64,000 nt of DNA, taken from Vibrio tapetis subsp. quintayensis (lineage in GTDB: Bacteria > Pseudomonadota > Gammaproteobacteria > Enterobacterales > Vibrionaceae). The notes under the pieces were generated by a model, which saw nothing but the letters and a program-made list of their open reading frames with translations, made no database searches and had not been told where the DNA came from. The stretch lies in the NCBI RefSeq assembly GCF_030409945.1, contig NZ_JAUFQV010000024.1, positions 62,001 through 126,000 of the forward strand, in the 5' to 3' direction. The position numbers and the translations under genes were made by a program. Position 1 is the first letter of the stretch, and every line of letters begins with the position of its first letter. Shown here piece after piece: positions 46,452 through 58,747 of this stretch.

Positions 46452-48413
46452 TTACTTCTTCGTTGAGCGCCGAGTTTTAGCCGATCCTTTACCGCCATTT
46501 GTTGCTCTACGCTTCTTATACGCTGGGCGTTCTACCTTGGGTAAATGACGCAAAGATTCAGGCACAGGCTCTGTTTTTACTTGAGTCATTAATCCGCCGA
46601 TTTTATCTTCCAACGCTTGCATAAAAGGTTGATAGGCCTGGTTCTTTTCTGCCATGCCCTGTAGTTGATGTTCCCAATGTGCCGTCATATCAGGAAAGGT
46701 TGAATCATTAGGCAGTGCATGAACCAAACCTCTCCCAGCAGGAGAACTGTGAATCGCTTTACCTTGTCTCATTAAGAGCTGACGCTTGAACAAGGTATCC
46801 AGAATTCCCGCTCTTGTCGCTTCTGTTCCAAGGCCATCGGTATCTTTCAGAATCTTTTTCAAATTCTTATCTTCAACAAAACGCGCTATGCCAGTCATCG
46901 CTTGCAGAAGTGTCGCCTCAGTAAAGTGTTTCGGGGGTTCGGTCTTCCTGTCTTTAATTTCACCTTCACGACAAGTTAATACCTCTCCCTTGTTTAGAGG
47001 TGGAACCGTATCAACACCGTCATCTTCTTCGGCTGCAGCTTTACCGAGTAACGCTTTCCATCCAGGCGATAGCATCTGCTTGCCTTTCGCAACAAACTGA
47101 CCACCAGCGATATCGAACACCAGCTTAGCTTCGGCATATACCGCCGCAGGATAGAACTGCATCAAGTACTGACGCGCTATCTGCTGATAGATTTTCATTT
47201 CATGGCCAGATAAAGCGTTGGCCGACGCCTTTTTGGGGGTTGGGATAATGGCGTGGTGTGCGTCCACCTTTTTATCATTCCAAGCTTTAGATTTAATCGA
47301 CAGATCAGCCCCGTTGACCGCTTGTGCCAACTCGCTTGTATTGTTTGTAATCGCACTTGTGACCGATGCCGTCTGAGCATAATGTTCACTGGGCAAGTAT
47401 CGGCAGTCCGATCGCGGGTAAGTAATTAACTTATGCTTTTCATACAACGACTGGCAAGTATTCAGCACATCTTGAGCGCTCATACCAAACCTTCTTGCGG
47501 CATCAATTTGCAAAGAAGAGAGTGAGTAAGGCAACGGCGCATTTTGTTTGGTTTGCTTTTGCTCAGATTCAACCACGGTTGCGGGTTGCCCTTTAATTCG
47601 ATTAGCGACGTTCTCGACCAACTTTCGATTGAGAATTCGTCCTTCTTCATCTTGCCAAGGCGCACAGGCTTCACTTGGTTTCCATCGAGCACGAATATCA
47701 AAAGCAACGCTGGTCGATTGGTAAGGAATAAGAGCATGAAGTGTGAAGAAATCTCGCGGAACAAAGTTCTCTATCTCTTCATCTCGACGAACCACTAGGC
47801 CTAAAATAGGGGTTTGTACACGACCAACAGACAGCACACCTTGATACCCTGCCTTTTGACCAAGCAAGGTATAGGCGCGAGTCATATTCATACCATAAAG
47901 CCAATCAGCACGAGAACGAGCCAGAGCAGAAACAGAAAGAGGAATGTAATCGCGATTAGAACGCATCGTCGTCAACGCTCTTTTCACTGCAGGTAAGTTC
48001 AAGTCGCTAATCAACAGGCGTTGCATCGCGCTTTTTTTTATTTTAGACACTTTGCAATAATCGATGACCTCATCGACTAGCAGTTGACCTTCTCTATCAG
48101 GATCCCCTGCATGCACTATGTCACTGGCACTTTTTAGCAGCTTTCTTATCACCGTAAGTTGCTTGCTCGAGCTTTTGCGAGGACGCAGTTGCCATTGATC
48201 TGGCACAATAGGTAAATCGCCCAAATTCCATTTTTTGTATCTATCATCATACGCGTCTGGCTCTACTTGCTCTAACAAGTGACCAATGCACCACGTAACG
48301 ATATCGCCATTACCACAGCGGATAAAACCCTGATCATTTTTATGAGGTTTAGGTAACGCTGAAGCGATAGCACGACCAAGGCTGGGTTTTTCGGCAATAA
48401 ACAGGCGTGACAT
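46452..48413 (-). CDS. topB: DNA topoisomerase III
   Basis: Type IA topoisomerase, 653 residues, the same length as E. coli TopB. The toprim domain begins [15 protein letters not shown], with [14 protein letters not shown] carrying the metal-binding acids. The active-site tyrosine lies in [13 protein letters not shown] (about residue 330). The C-terminus is basic ([21 protein letters not shown]). It decatenates single-stranded and precatenane DNA in replication and with RecQ. It starts the topB-ydjA-sppA-ansA block conserved in enterics. Confidence 0.97.
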   Translation of the reverse strand: MSRLFIAEKPSLGRAIASALPKPHKNDQGFIRCGNGDIVTWCIGHLLEQVEPDAYDDRYKKWNLGDLPIVPDQWQLRPRKSSSKQLTVIRKLLKSASDIVHAGDPDREGQLLVDEVIDYCKVSKIKKSAMQRLLISDLNLPAVKRALTTMRSNRDYIPLSVSALARSRADWLYGMNMTRAYTLLGQKAGYQGVLSVGRVQTPILGLVVRRDEEIENFVPRDFFTLHALIPYQSTSVAFDIRARWKPSEACAPWQDEEGRILNRKLVENVANRIKGQPATVVESEQKQTKQNAPLPYSLSSLQIDAARRFGMSAQDVLNTCQSLYEKHKLITYPRSDCRYLPSEHYAQTASVTSAITNNTSELAQAVNGADLSIKSKAWNDKKVDAHHAIIPTPKKASANALSGHEMKIYQQIARQYLMQFYPAAVYAEAKLVFDIAGGQFVAKGKQMLSPGWKALLGKAAAEEDDGVDTVPPLNKGEVLTCREGEIKDRKTEPPKHFTEATLLQAMTGIARFVEDKNLKKILKDTDGLGTEATRAGILDTLFKRQLLMRQGKAIHSSPAGRGLVHALPNDSTFPDMTAHWEHQLQGMAEKNQAYQPFMQALEDKIGGLMTQVKTEPVPESLRHLPKVERPAYKKRRATNGGKGSAKTRRSTKK

Positions 48414-48514
48414 GCAGGATGTTCTTTTATAGGAATTAGAGCCACATTATCCAATCTGGCTCTGGGAATGCAAGAAAAACTGGCTGTATATACAGCTAAC
48501 AATATCTATAAGTG

Positions 48515-49063
48515 CTATAGGTACTCAACAAATTTACCAAGATCGCGTTTTTGCGCTCCCATCGGTTCACAGCCAGGAGTTCCCAAGTACAGGAATCCGA
48601 CAATTTTGTCTTCGTCTGTTAAACCCAACCCTTGTTCAACATGAGGATGAAACATTAACGGCCCTGAACGCCAAATACCCTGAAAACCTTGCGCTACCGC
48701 TGCCATTTGCATCGCTTGCACTGCACAGCCCGCTGACAAATGTTGTTCAAATGCAGGGACTTTAGGGTGTTCCGATACTTTTGCCACAACAGTAATAACC
48801 ATGGGTGCTCGGTGCGGCGCATTCTGAGCTTTGCCTTGAGCGATTTCATCGCCACCATCTGTCACTACAGCGTCGTGCAATAGTGTGCCTAACTTGGTGA
48901 GCCCCTCTCCTTGAGCAATCACGAAACGCCAAGGGGTAAGGCCACCGTGATCCGGTGCTCGTAGCCCCGCTTGAATGATGTTTTCCAACGCGCTCCCCTC
49001 AGGGGCAGGCTCCGCAAGGCGAGCAATCGAACGACGATTAAGTAGCAGTTCTAACGCATCCAT
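48515..49063 (-). CDS. ydjA: NAD(P)H nitroreductase, YdjA-like
   Basis: 182 residues. A small FMN-dependent nitroreductase. The ATG at 49063 ([16 protein letters not shown]) has GGAG upstream and gives the E. coli YdjA length; the longer frame adds 31 unrelated residues. FMN-binding signatures are the Arg pair in [17 protein letters not shown] and GFLYLGTP. The physiological substrate is unknown. Its place between topB and sppA matches E. coli, here with fadH inserted. Confidence 0.9.
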   Translation of the reverse strand: MDALELLLNRRSIARLAEPAPEGSALENIIQAGLRAPDHGGLTPWRFVIAQGEGLTKLGTLLHDAVVTDGGDEIAQGKAQNAPHRAPMVITVVAKVSEHPKVPAFEQHLSAGCAVQAMQMAAVAQGFQGIWRSGPLMFHPHVEQGLGLTDEDKIVGFLYLGTPGCEPMGAQKRDLGKFVEYL

Positions 49064-49172
49064 TATAAGTACTCCATTGTTTTTCTTAACTTTAGCATAA
49101 CATTCATTATTTATTGACGTGCAAAAAATAAGGGTACTGAACCTTTTTAAGTTCAATACCCTTTTATATCAG

Positions 49173-49198
49173 ACGGACACAAGCAAGAATGTGTCTGT
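49173..49198 (-). terminator. Hairpin downstream of fadH
   Basis: ACGGACACA pairs with TGTGTCTGT (one G-U) around an 8-nt loop, just past the fadH stop. No clear T-run. Confidence 0.4.
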
Positions 49199-49207
49199 GA
49201 TTTGATA

Positions 49208-51223
<2,016 letters not shown>

Positions 51224-51239
51224 TTATTCACGTTTATAG

Positions 51240-51256
51240 TTATGGTCTGACCAGAG
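51240..51256. promoter_or_regulatory. FadR-type operator of fadH
   Basis: Perfect palindromic core TGGTCTGACCA (51243-51253), as in the FadR consensus AACTGGTCNGACCAGTT; the flanks deviate. It lies 20 bp upstream of fadH and on the sppA side 130 bp away. Confidence 0.8.
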
Positions 51257-51384
51257 TATCCACATCGACACAAAACATCAAACACCTGTTTACATTTCTA
51301 CAACATAGATCAATCTTCTATGTTCAACCCCACAAATATGACGTAGGATTACTTCATCTTTAATACGGCCTAAACTGGTAGAAA

Positions 51385-53235
51385 ATGAAGAAGCTATTCA
51401 AATTTATCGGCATGATTTTTAAAGGCATATGGAAAGTGATTAACTTTATCCGTGTGGCTATTTTTAATGTGTTTTTCCTTGTTATTCTTGGCGGAGTGTA
51501 CTTTGCATTCACTCAAACAGACTCACCTCAACCGACAGTAAAAGAAGAATCCGCTCTGGTTCTGAATTTATCAGGCCCCATTGTAGAACAACGCAGCTAC
51601 ATGAATCCGATGGATTCGGTTACGGGCTCTTTATTTGGCAAAGATCTGCCTAAAGAGAACGTGCTATTTGATGTGGTGGATTCCATTCGCCATGCCGCAG
51701 AAGATGACGCTATTTCTGGCCTTGTTTTAGCCCTGCGCGATATGCCAGAAACGAACCTCACTAAGCTGCGTTACATGGCGAAAGCCATCAATGAATTCAA
51801 AGCATCTGGTAAGCCTATTTACGCCATTGGCGACTTCTATAACCAAAGCCAATACTATTTGGCCAGTTATGCCGACAAAGTCTTCCTGTCTCCCGATGGC
51901 GGTGTTTTGTTGAAAGGATATGGCGCCTATACCCTTTACTACAAAGAAATGCTCGATAAGCTGGACATCAACACCCATGTGTTCCGTGTTGGTACTTATA
52001 AATCGGCCATTGAACCTTTCACCCGCAACAGCATGTCTGATGCTTCAAAAGAGTCCGCATCTAATTGGCTAACCCAACTTTGGGATGCATACGTCCATGA
52101 CGTATCGATAAATCGTAATGTTGAAATGCAAACCTTAACACCATCAGAAGATGAATTACTTGCTCAGATACGTAGCGTCAAAGGTAACGTCGCTCAACTG
52201 GCCTTGGATCTCAACCTTGTGGATGAACTGGCTACTCGGCAACAAGTACGTAAGGCCTTAGTGGAAGTCTTTGGTGACAACAGCAACGATAGTTTTAAAC
52301 ACATTAGCTACTACGACTACTTGGCCACCATGCAAGCTAAATCAAACGATGCCGCTAATGACATCGCTGTGATTGTGGCCAGTGGTGCCATAATGGACGG
52401 CTTCCAACCACGTGGCACCGTAGGTGGAGACACTGTCGCTTCTTTAATGCGTGATGCTCGTATTGACGATAAAGTGAAGTCGGTGGTTCTACGAGTCGAT
52501 AGCCCGGGTGGCAGTGCCTTTGCGTCCGAAGTCATCCGTAATGAAATTGTCGCGTTACGCGAAGCGGGTAAACCCGTGGTCATCTCGATGTCTAGCTTAG
52601 CGGCGTCTGGTGGTTACTGGATCTCCATGAGTGCAGACAAAATCATCGCACAACCGACGACATTAACCGGCTCCATCGGCATTTTCAGCGTCATTACGAC
52701 GTTTGAAAAAGGCTTAAACAAATATGGCGTGCATAATGATGGCGTTGGTACATCACCATTCTCGGATAGCGGAATAACTCGAGGTCTAACCGCGAGCGCA
52801 TCAGAAGCCATTCAGCTTGGTATTGAACATGGCTATCAGCGCTTCATCGGATTAGTTAGCGACAGCCGTGCTATGTCCCTTGAGTCGGTAGATAAGGTTG
52901 CTCAAGGTCGAGTCTGGACAGGTAAAGATGCTCTCGAGTTTGGGCTCATTGACCAAATCGGCGACTTTGACGACGCAATTAACGTTGCCGCTGAACTCGC
53001 AAAGCTGGAAGACTACAACATCTACTGGATTGAAGAACCGTTATCCTCAACGGAGCAAATTATCCAAGAGCTGATTAAAAACGTTAGCGTATCGCTCGGT
53101 ATGGACTTTGAAAGCTTAATTCCTGCCGCGTTGCAGCCAGTCTCGAAGCAACTAGTACAAGATAGTAACTTACTGACCAGCTTCAACGATCCACGTGGTC
53201 AGTATGCATTTTGTCTAAATTGTCAGGTTGAGTGA
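51385..53235 (+). CDS. sppA: Signal peptide peptidase SppA (protease IV)
   Basis: 616 residues, the long two-domain form. The N-terminal membrane helix is at about 24-43. The catalytic dyad is Lys206 in VGTYKSAIEP (N-terminal half) and Ser408 in LAASGGYW (C-terminal half), matching Lys209/Ser409 of E. coli. It digests cleaved signal peptides in the inner membrane and acts from the periplasmic side as a bowl-shaped tetramer. ansA follows after a terminator, the enteric order. Confidence 0.97.
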   Translation: MKKLFKFIGMIFKGIWKVINFIRVAIFNVFFLVILGGVYFAFTQTDSPQPTVKEESALVLNLSGPIVEQRSYMNPMDSVTGSLFGKDLPKENVLFDVVDSIRHAAEDDAISGLVLALRDMPETNLTKLRYMAKAINEFKASGKPIYAIGDFYNQSQYYLASYADKVFLSPDGGVLLKGYGAYTLYYKEMLDKLDINTHVFRVGTYKSAIEPFTRNSMSDASKESASNWLTQLWDAYVHDVSINRNVEMQTLTPSEDELLAQIRSVKGNVAQLALDLNLVDELATRQQVRKALVEVFGDNSNDSFKHISYYDYLATMQAKSNDAANDIAVIVASGAIMDGFQPRGTVGGDTVASLMRDARIDDKVKSVVLRVDSPGGSAFASEVIRNEIVALREAGKPVVISMSSLAASGGYWISMSADKIIAQPTTLTGSIGIFSVITTFEKGLNKYGVHNDGVGTSPFSDSGITRGLTASASEAIQLGIEHGYQRFIGLVSDSRAMSLESVDKVAQGRVWTGKDALEFGLIDQIGDFDDAINVAAELAKLEDYNIYWIEEPLSSTEQIIQELIKNVSVSLGMDFESLIPAALQPVSKQLVQDSNLLTSFNDPRGQYAFCLNCQVE

Positions 53236-53255
53236 CCCACTCCTCACTGCAAAAT

Positions 53256-53282
53256 AAAATAGGCGCAATTGCGCCTATTTTT
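53256..53282 (+). terminator. Terminator after sppA
   Basis: A continuous 26-base palindrome centred on GCAATTGC (arms AAAATAGGCGCAA and complement) ending in five T. Confidence 0.85.
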
Positions 53283-53340
53283 GTATCTTCCTTTCTTCTA
53301 TACTTCCGCCACTGTTCCCACGAATCGAATCATTAAAGTC

Positions 53341-54354
53341 ATGTCTAAAAAGCACATCTATATCGCGTACACTGGCGGCACAATTGGTATGCGAAAATCC
53401 GATCACGGATACGTTCCAATTGCTGGTTTTATGGAAAAGCAGTTGCAACGTATGCCAGAGTTCCATCGCCCTGAAATGCCAGATTACACGATCCATGAAT
53501 ATGAACCGCTGATCGACTCTTCAGACATGACCCCAATGGATTGGCAGCAAATCGCCGATGACATTCGTGACAATTACGAAAAGTACGACGGCTTCGTGAT
53601 TCTTCACGGTACGGACACCATGGCCTATACCGCGTCTGCGTTGTCGTTCATGCTGGAAAACTTAGGTAAACCTGTCATTGTTACCGGTTCTCAGATTCCC
53701 CTTGCGGAGCTACGGTCTGACGGCCAAGCCAATTTACTGAATGCGTTGCACATTGCGGCTAACTTCCCAATAAACGAAGTGACGTTATTTTTCAATAATC
53801 AGCTCATCCGTGGTAACCGCAGCACTAAGTCTCACGCCGATGGTTTTAATGCATTTACGTCACCTAATATTCCCGCTTTGCTTGAAGCTGGTATCAATAT
53901 TCAAGTTAGTAGTCATGCTACGGTAGATGAAAAACCTGAAGGTGAATTCAAAGTACACAACATCACACCGCAGCCTATTGGTGTGATCACCATGTATCCG
54001 GGCATTTCCCATGAAGTGATCCGCAATACGTTACTACAACCAGTAAACGCTATGATCTTACTGACATTCGGTGTTGGGAACGCACCTCAAAACGCTGAAT
54101 TGTTAGGCCATTTAAAAGACGCGTCTGAACGTGGCGTGATTGTAGTGAACTTAACTCAATGTTTAGCAGGTAAAGTTAACATGGGTGGTTACGCGACGGG
54201 GTGTGCACTGGAAGAAGCTGGGGTGATCAGCGGTTACGATATGACACCTGAAGCCGCATTAGCAAAATTGCATTACCTACTTAGCCAAAACCTAGGCTAC
54301 GAAGAAGTGAAAGCACAAATGCAAAAAGTACTGCGTGGAGAAATGAGCCTGTAA
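53341..54354 (+). CDS. ansA: L-asparaginase I, cytoplasmic
   Basis: 337 residues from the ATG at 53341 (MSKKHIYIAYTGGTIGM); the longer frame from 53269 runs through the terminator and is rejected. It hydrolyses asparagine to aspartate and ammonia. The two catalytic threonines lie in YTGGTIGM and HGTDTMAYTA. There is no signal peptide, in line with the low-affinity cytoplasmic type I enzyme. It lies between sppA and yeaC as in relatives. Confidence 0.97.
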   Translation: MSKKHIYIAYTGGTIGMRKSDHGYVPIAGFMEKQLQRMPEFHRPEMPDYTIHEYEPLIDSSDMTPMDWQQIADDIRDNYEKYDGFVILHGTDTMAYTASALSFMLENLGKPVIVTGSQIPLAELRSDGQANLLNALHIAANFPINEVTLFFNNQLIRGNRSTKSHADGFNAFTSPNIPALLEAGINIQVSSHATVDEKPEGEFKVHNITPQPIGVITMYPGISHEVIRNTLLQPVNAMILLTFGVGNAPQNAELLGHLKDASERGVIVVNLTQCLAGKVNMGGYATGCALEEAGVISGYDMTPEAALAKLHYLLSQNLGYEEVKAQMQKVLRGEMSL

Positions 54355-54394
54355 CATAAGCATAAGTCACAGGTTTAAGAACAAGATCCGCACT

Positions 54395-54455
54395 ACAGGT
54401 TATAGGTAGCCCCTGTAACCTGTAACCTGTAACCTGTAACCTGTAACCTGTAACC
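54395..54455. repeat. CCTGTAA heptamer array with inverted copy
   Basis: Six exact tandem copies of CCTGTAA plus CC at 54412-54455, preceded at 54395-54402 by the inverted copy ACAGGTTA, so the end can fold into a hairpin. It lies between the convergent ends of ansA and yeaC. Confidence 0.95.
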
Positions 54456-54459
54456 AAGT

Positions 54460-54741
54460 CTACTCTTCGATTTTCACTCTTGCGATGTCTTCTGCGCCAT
54501 CGACAAATTGCCTTTTTAGCTCAGACTTCGACTTAAACTCAATCTCACCACCCGCAGCGACACTCATGTGCTCTGGCTTATGATTATGCTTAGATTGGTA
54601 CAGCATTACCGCTTGCATACAAGAAGCGCGTTGCTCTTGCGCTAGTGGCGTTCCATCTGGCCACTTTCCGGTTTCAACCGCATAGCTTAATCGTTCGTAT
54701 ATCTCAGGCGTCATCGACGCAATAAGTTGCTCTACATTCAC
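54460..54741 (-). CDS. yeaC: YeaC family protein (DUF1315)
   Basis: 93 residues, helical, with the family core PEIYERLSYAVETGKWPDGTPLAQEQRASCMQAVMLYQSKH. Function unknown. In E. coli it lies beside msrB and gapA; here a lipoprotein gene sits between. The gene ends just 5 bases from the heptamer array. Confidence 0.93.
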   Translation of the reverse strand: MNVEQLIASMTPEIYERLSYAVETGKWPDGTPLAQEQRASCMQAVMLYQSKHNHKPEHMSVAAGGEIEFKSKSELKRQFVDGAEDIARVKIEE

Positions 54742-54852
54742 TTTCTGTCCTATTAATAAGTAAATGAGTTTGGTTTACGAGCATATCCAGTTAGTATTTC
54801 TGGTCAAGTATATGCATTTGAATTAGCGCTTTAGATCACAAGCGGAACTCCC

Positions 54853-55668
54853 ATGACAAACAAACAACTTTTTTTACTCATCAGCTCAGCTTTTATTCTT
54901 TCAGGCTGCCTTGAAGGTCGCAAGAATACAGACCAATTGTGCCAAGACAACGCACCATTACGTTGTGAGAAACTGAACATGAGGGACGGCCAGTGTCGTA
55001 TACCTCGAACAGACTTAATCTGGCACCGCTTCGATGTACTAAGAAACAATAGTATTGAAAAACGAATCAAAGAATACGACATTCTGCACGAATATCAGCA
55101 GTGCCTTGAGCTCGCGGCCCAGATTCAGCCAATCGACCAAGGTAACTTAAAAGAACGCCGTTTTAACGCCTTAATGCATACCTATGACGAGCAAGAGCGC
55201 GTCATCAATGAACTTGCAATGAGCAAGGACCCCAAAGCATTTTACTTTCGTTGGATACACGGAGACGAAGACGCCAAGCGATCATTTTTACAGCTAGAGG
55301 GGTCTGGGCAGCTACAAACAGCAGAATTGCAATACGCGTTAGCCACATATTATGTGAACAGAGATCGGCTCAAGACACTATCATTACTGGATAATGCCCT
55401 CCGGTTAACCAAAGAAGACGAGTTAAACACTGACGTTATTAAATCTCTTGCTAGCACCAACCAGGCCGTTGGTCGTTATGAACACGCCTATATTTGGGCA
55501 ATGGTAGGCAAAGAATTTAACCTACCGATTACGTCTGAACGAAATTTGCAGAGATTGTATTCATTTGATGATGACAAAAGAGCCAAACTCAATGATATCG
55601 CCGATAACATAGCAAGCGACATTAAAGACGGTGAGTATAATTCTTCTTTGTTGCCGCCCATCGCGTAA
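54853..55668 (+). CDS. DUF2989 family lipoprotein
   Basis: 271 residues. The signal peptide ends in lipobox ILSGC (Cys19). The mature part starts with a Cys-rich segment (CQDNAPLRCEKLNMRDGQC) and continues as a helical repeat domain of the Sel1/TPR kind (about 80-230: LAMSKDPKAFYFRWIHGDEDAKRSF). I recognise it as the DUF2989 family of vibrios and relatives; function unknown. It is divergent from yeaC and convergent with msrB. Confidence 0.83.
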   Translation: MTNKQLFLLISSAFILSGCLEGRKNTDQLCQDNAPLRCEKLNMRDGQCRIPRTDLIWHRFDVLRNNSIEKRIKEYDILHEYQQCLELAAQIQPIDQGNLKERRFNALMHTYDEQERVINELAMSKDPKAFYFRWIHGDEDAKRSFLQLEGSGQLQTAELQYALATYYVNRDRLKTLSLLDNALRLTKEDELNTDVIKSLASTNQAVGRYEHAYIWAMVGKEFNLPITSERNLQRLYSFDDDKRAKLNDIADNIASDIKDGEYNSSLLPPIA

Positions 55669-55742
55669 GTTGGTTAAGTTTACCGACAAAAAGTTGCAAT
55701 AAAATGAAAGTAAATTTCAATTGCGAGGTAATTTACTTCGCT

Positions 55743-56138
55743 TTAACTTTCATTGTTGAAAACTAACGACACTGAGTTAACACAAAATCTCTCCCCTGTC
55801 GTCTTAGGACCATCAGGAAATACGTGGCCTAAGTGGCTATCACATTGCGCGCAGCGTATCTCCGTTCGATTCATACCGTGAGACGTGTCACTAATATAGT
55901 TAATTGCAGAATCATTGATCGGAGCATCAAAACTTGGCCAACCACAGCCAGAATCGTATTTATTACTAGAATGAAATAAAATCGAACCACAACACACGCA
56001 CTGATAGTCGCCTGTTTGATGGTTATGCAACAGCTTCCCAGAAAATGGTGCTTCAGTCCCACCTTGACGACACACAATAAACTCCTTACCATTCAGCGAG
56101 TTACGCCACTCATCATCTGTTTTTACTACCTTTTCCAC
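55743..56138 (-). CDS. msrB: Peptide methionine-(R)-S-oxide reductase
   Basis: 131 residues from the GTG at 56138, which has AGAGAGG five bases upstream and gives the family start ([10 protein letters not shown]). The longer frame to 56174 lacks a ribosome site. It repairs Met-R-sulfoxide in proteins. Structural Zn is held by CVCC and CAQC pairs; the catalytic Cys is in RFCVNSVSL, and the substrate-shaping GCGWPSF and GHVF are present. It is divergent from gapA, as in E. coli. Confidence 0.95.
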   Translation of the reverse strand: MEKVVKTDDEWRNSLNGKEFIVCRQGGTEAPFSGKLLHNHQTGDYQCVCCGSILFHSSNKYDSGCGWPSFDAPINDSAINYISDTSHGMNRTEIRCAQCDSHLGHVFPDGPKTTGERFCVNSVSLVFNNES

Positions 56139-56348
56139 CGTTACCTCTCTCTTCAGAAAACGAATTTTGAACACTATTTACACAAAATTTCAAACTAAGC
56201 CTTGCTTATCAATGCGTTTGTAGCACATACTTTCAAACCAAAATATGACGAGTCCTCCATTTTTTACTTTTTGTAGTTGACTCATTCATCAATAAGATGA
56301 ATTTAGACAAAAAAGTGTAAAAAATGAACATTTGCAACGATATGTTAA

Positions 56349-57470
<1,122 letters not shown>

Positions 57471-57504
57471 GCATTAGTTAAAGACTTTCTTTGAAGAAAG
57501 ATTG

Positions 57505-57533
57505 AAAAAGGCGACCATTGTGTCGCCTTTTTG
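57505..57533 (+). terminator. Terminator after gapA
   Basis: AAAAGGCGAC pairs with a TGTCGCCTTTT arm around a short loop, then T-rich sequence. yeaD starts 26 bases later. Confidence 0.88.
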
Positions 57534-57558
57534 TTTATCTAAAATCTAGGAATCTGAA

Positions 57559-58443
57559 ATGGACTTACACACACTTCCAGCGTTAACCGTGCTATCAGAC
57601 AACGTCACTATTGTTGAGCAAGATGGCGTAAAAATCGTTCGAGTCATCCATGAAAAAGCCACTGCGAGCATAGCCCTTCACGGTGGCCACGTCGTCTCTT
57701 TCAAACCATCAGGCCAAGATGACCTTATTTGGATGAGCGAGCAAGCTAACTTTAATGGTGTGGCGGCGTTACGTGGTGGGATCCCTGTTTGCTGGCCTTG
57801 GTTTGGTCGCATTGCGGCACCAGCTCATGGCTTTGCGCGTACCAGCGAATGGTCATTAGTGGAGCATCGTGAGAATGAAGATGGCGTAATCATAAGTTTA
57901 GGCTTGCAAGACACGGCCGACACCCATGCTGTTTGGCCACACAAGTTTCAAGCACGCCTGAATGTCGAGATATCCGATACCCTTAAAGTGACACTTGATG
58001 TTGTCAACACAGGTGACGCACCGTGGGCATTTTCTGGGGCTCTGCATACCTACCTAAACGTAGGTGATATCGAGCAGACGACGACTCGAGGTATGGGGCC
58101 TGAGTTCATCGACGGCCTACAAGATGCTAAAATATGCCAGGGCGGTGAAACGCTAGAGCTTACCGATACAATTGACCGTGTTTACACTCAGCCTGAATCC
58201 GTCATTTCTATTCAAGATAATGCTCTATCTCGCGAAATTTCTGTTACTAATGAAGGCCACAACTCAGCCGTGTTATGGAATCCATGGGCAGAAGGTGCTC
58301 AAGACATGGGCGACATGCAAGATGATGGCTATAAAACCATGTTATGTGTTGAGTCTACTCTTCACGCAGCTAGCATCGAAGATGGAAAAACACTGCAACC
58401 GGGTGAAAGCCACCAGCTGATCACCACGATTTCAGCAAAGTAA
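57559..58443 (+). CDS. yeaD: D-hexose-6-phosphate mutarotase
   Basis: 294 residues, a galactose mutarotase-like beta-sandwich. It interconverts the alpha and beta anomers of glucose-6-phosphate and related sugars. Family signatures are LRGGIPVCWPWFGR, HGFARTSEW, the catalytic His in GALHTYLNVGD and the Glu region in LCVESTL. Position after gapA is conserved in enterics and vibrios. A terminator separates the two but read-through is possible. Confidence 0.94.
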   Translation: MDLHTLPALTVLSDNVTIVEQDGVKIVRVIHEKATASIALHGGHVVSFKPSGQDDLIWMSEQANFNGVAALRGGIPVCWPWFGRIAAPAHGFARTSEWSLVEHRENEDGVIISLGLQDTADTHAVWPHKFQARLNVEISDTLKVTLDVVNTGDAPWAFSGALHTYLNVGDIEQTTTRGMGPEFIDGLQDAKICQGGETLELTDTIDRVYTQPESVISIQDNALSREISVTNEGHNSAVLWNPWAEGAQDMGDMQDDGYKTMLCVESTLHAASIEDGKTLQPGESHQLITTISAK

Positions 58444-58477
58444 TACTGCGATCACCTCTGAATCGTTGATTAAAACT

Positions 58478-58501
58478 ATGCAGCTTTTTTAGCTGCATTT
58501 T
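58478..58501 (+). terminator. Terminator after yeaD
   Basis: ATGCAGCT-TTTTT-AGCTGCAT, an 8-bp perfect stem followed by TTTTC and a T-rich stretch. Confidence 0.8.
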
Positions 58502-58747
58502 CATTTTGATTATTTGTAACCGAGCCTTTCACCACACCTAATCCATGCCGAACTCCACGAACAATTTCCTTAGCTTGAAATTTATTCGCTTCTTTCGCTT
58601 TCTTATATGAGTAGACCAATATAACTATTGATTGATTTGTTATTTATGATCAATAGATACTGTTATATTGATATATAGTATGCATTATAACAATAAGCAC
58701 CATCCCATACTCATTCGCGAAAACCGTTAAGGCAGGGTTATAAATAA
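58502..58747. other. Spacer before the chemoreceptor gene
   Basis: About 245 bases, A+T-rich, no gene. TATTGAT/ATCAATA half-sites (58626, 58649) are too far apart for a standard LuxR-type operator. I see no sigma-28 or sigma-54 promoter. Confidence 0.5.

Noticed and set aside
58626..58655. LuxR/HapR operator upstream of the chemoreceptor gene
   Set aside because: The half-sites TATTGAT and ATCAATA are 16 bp apart, too far for the known operator.
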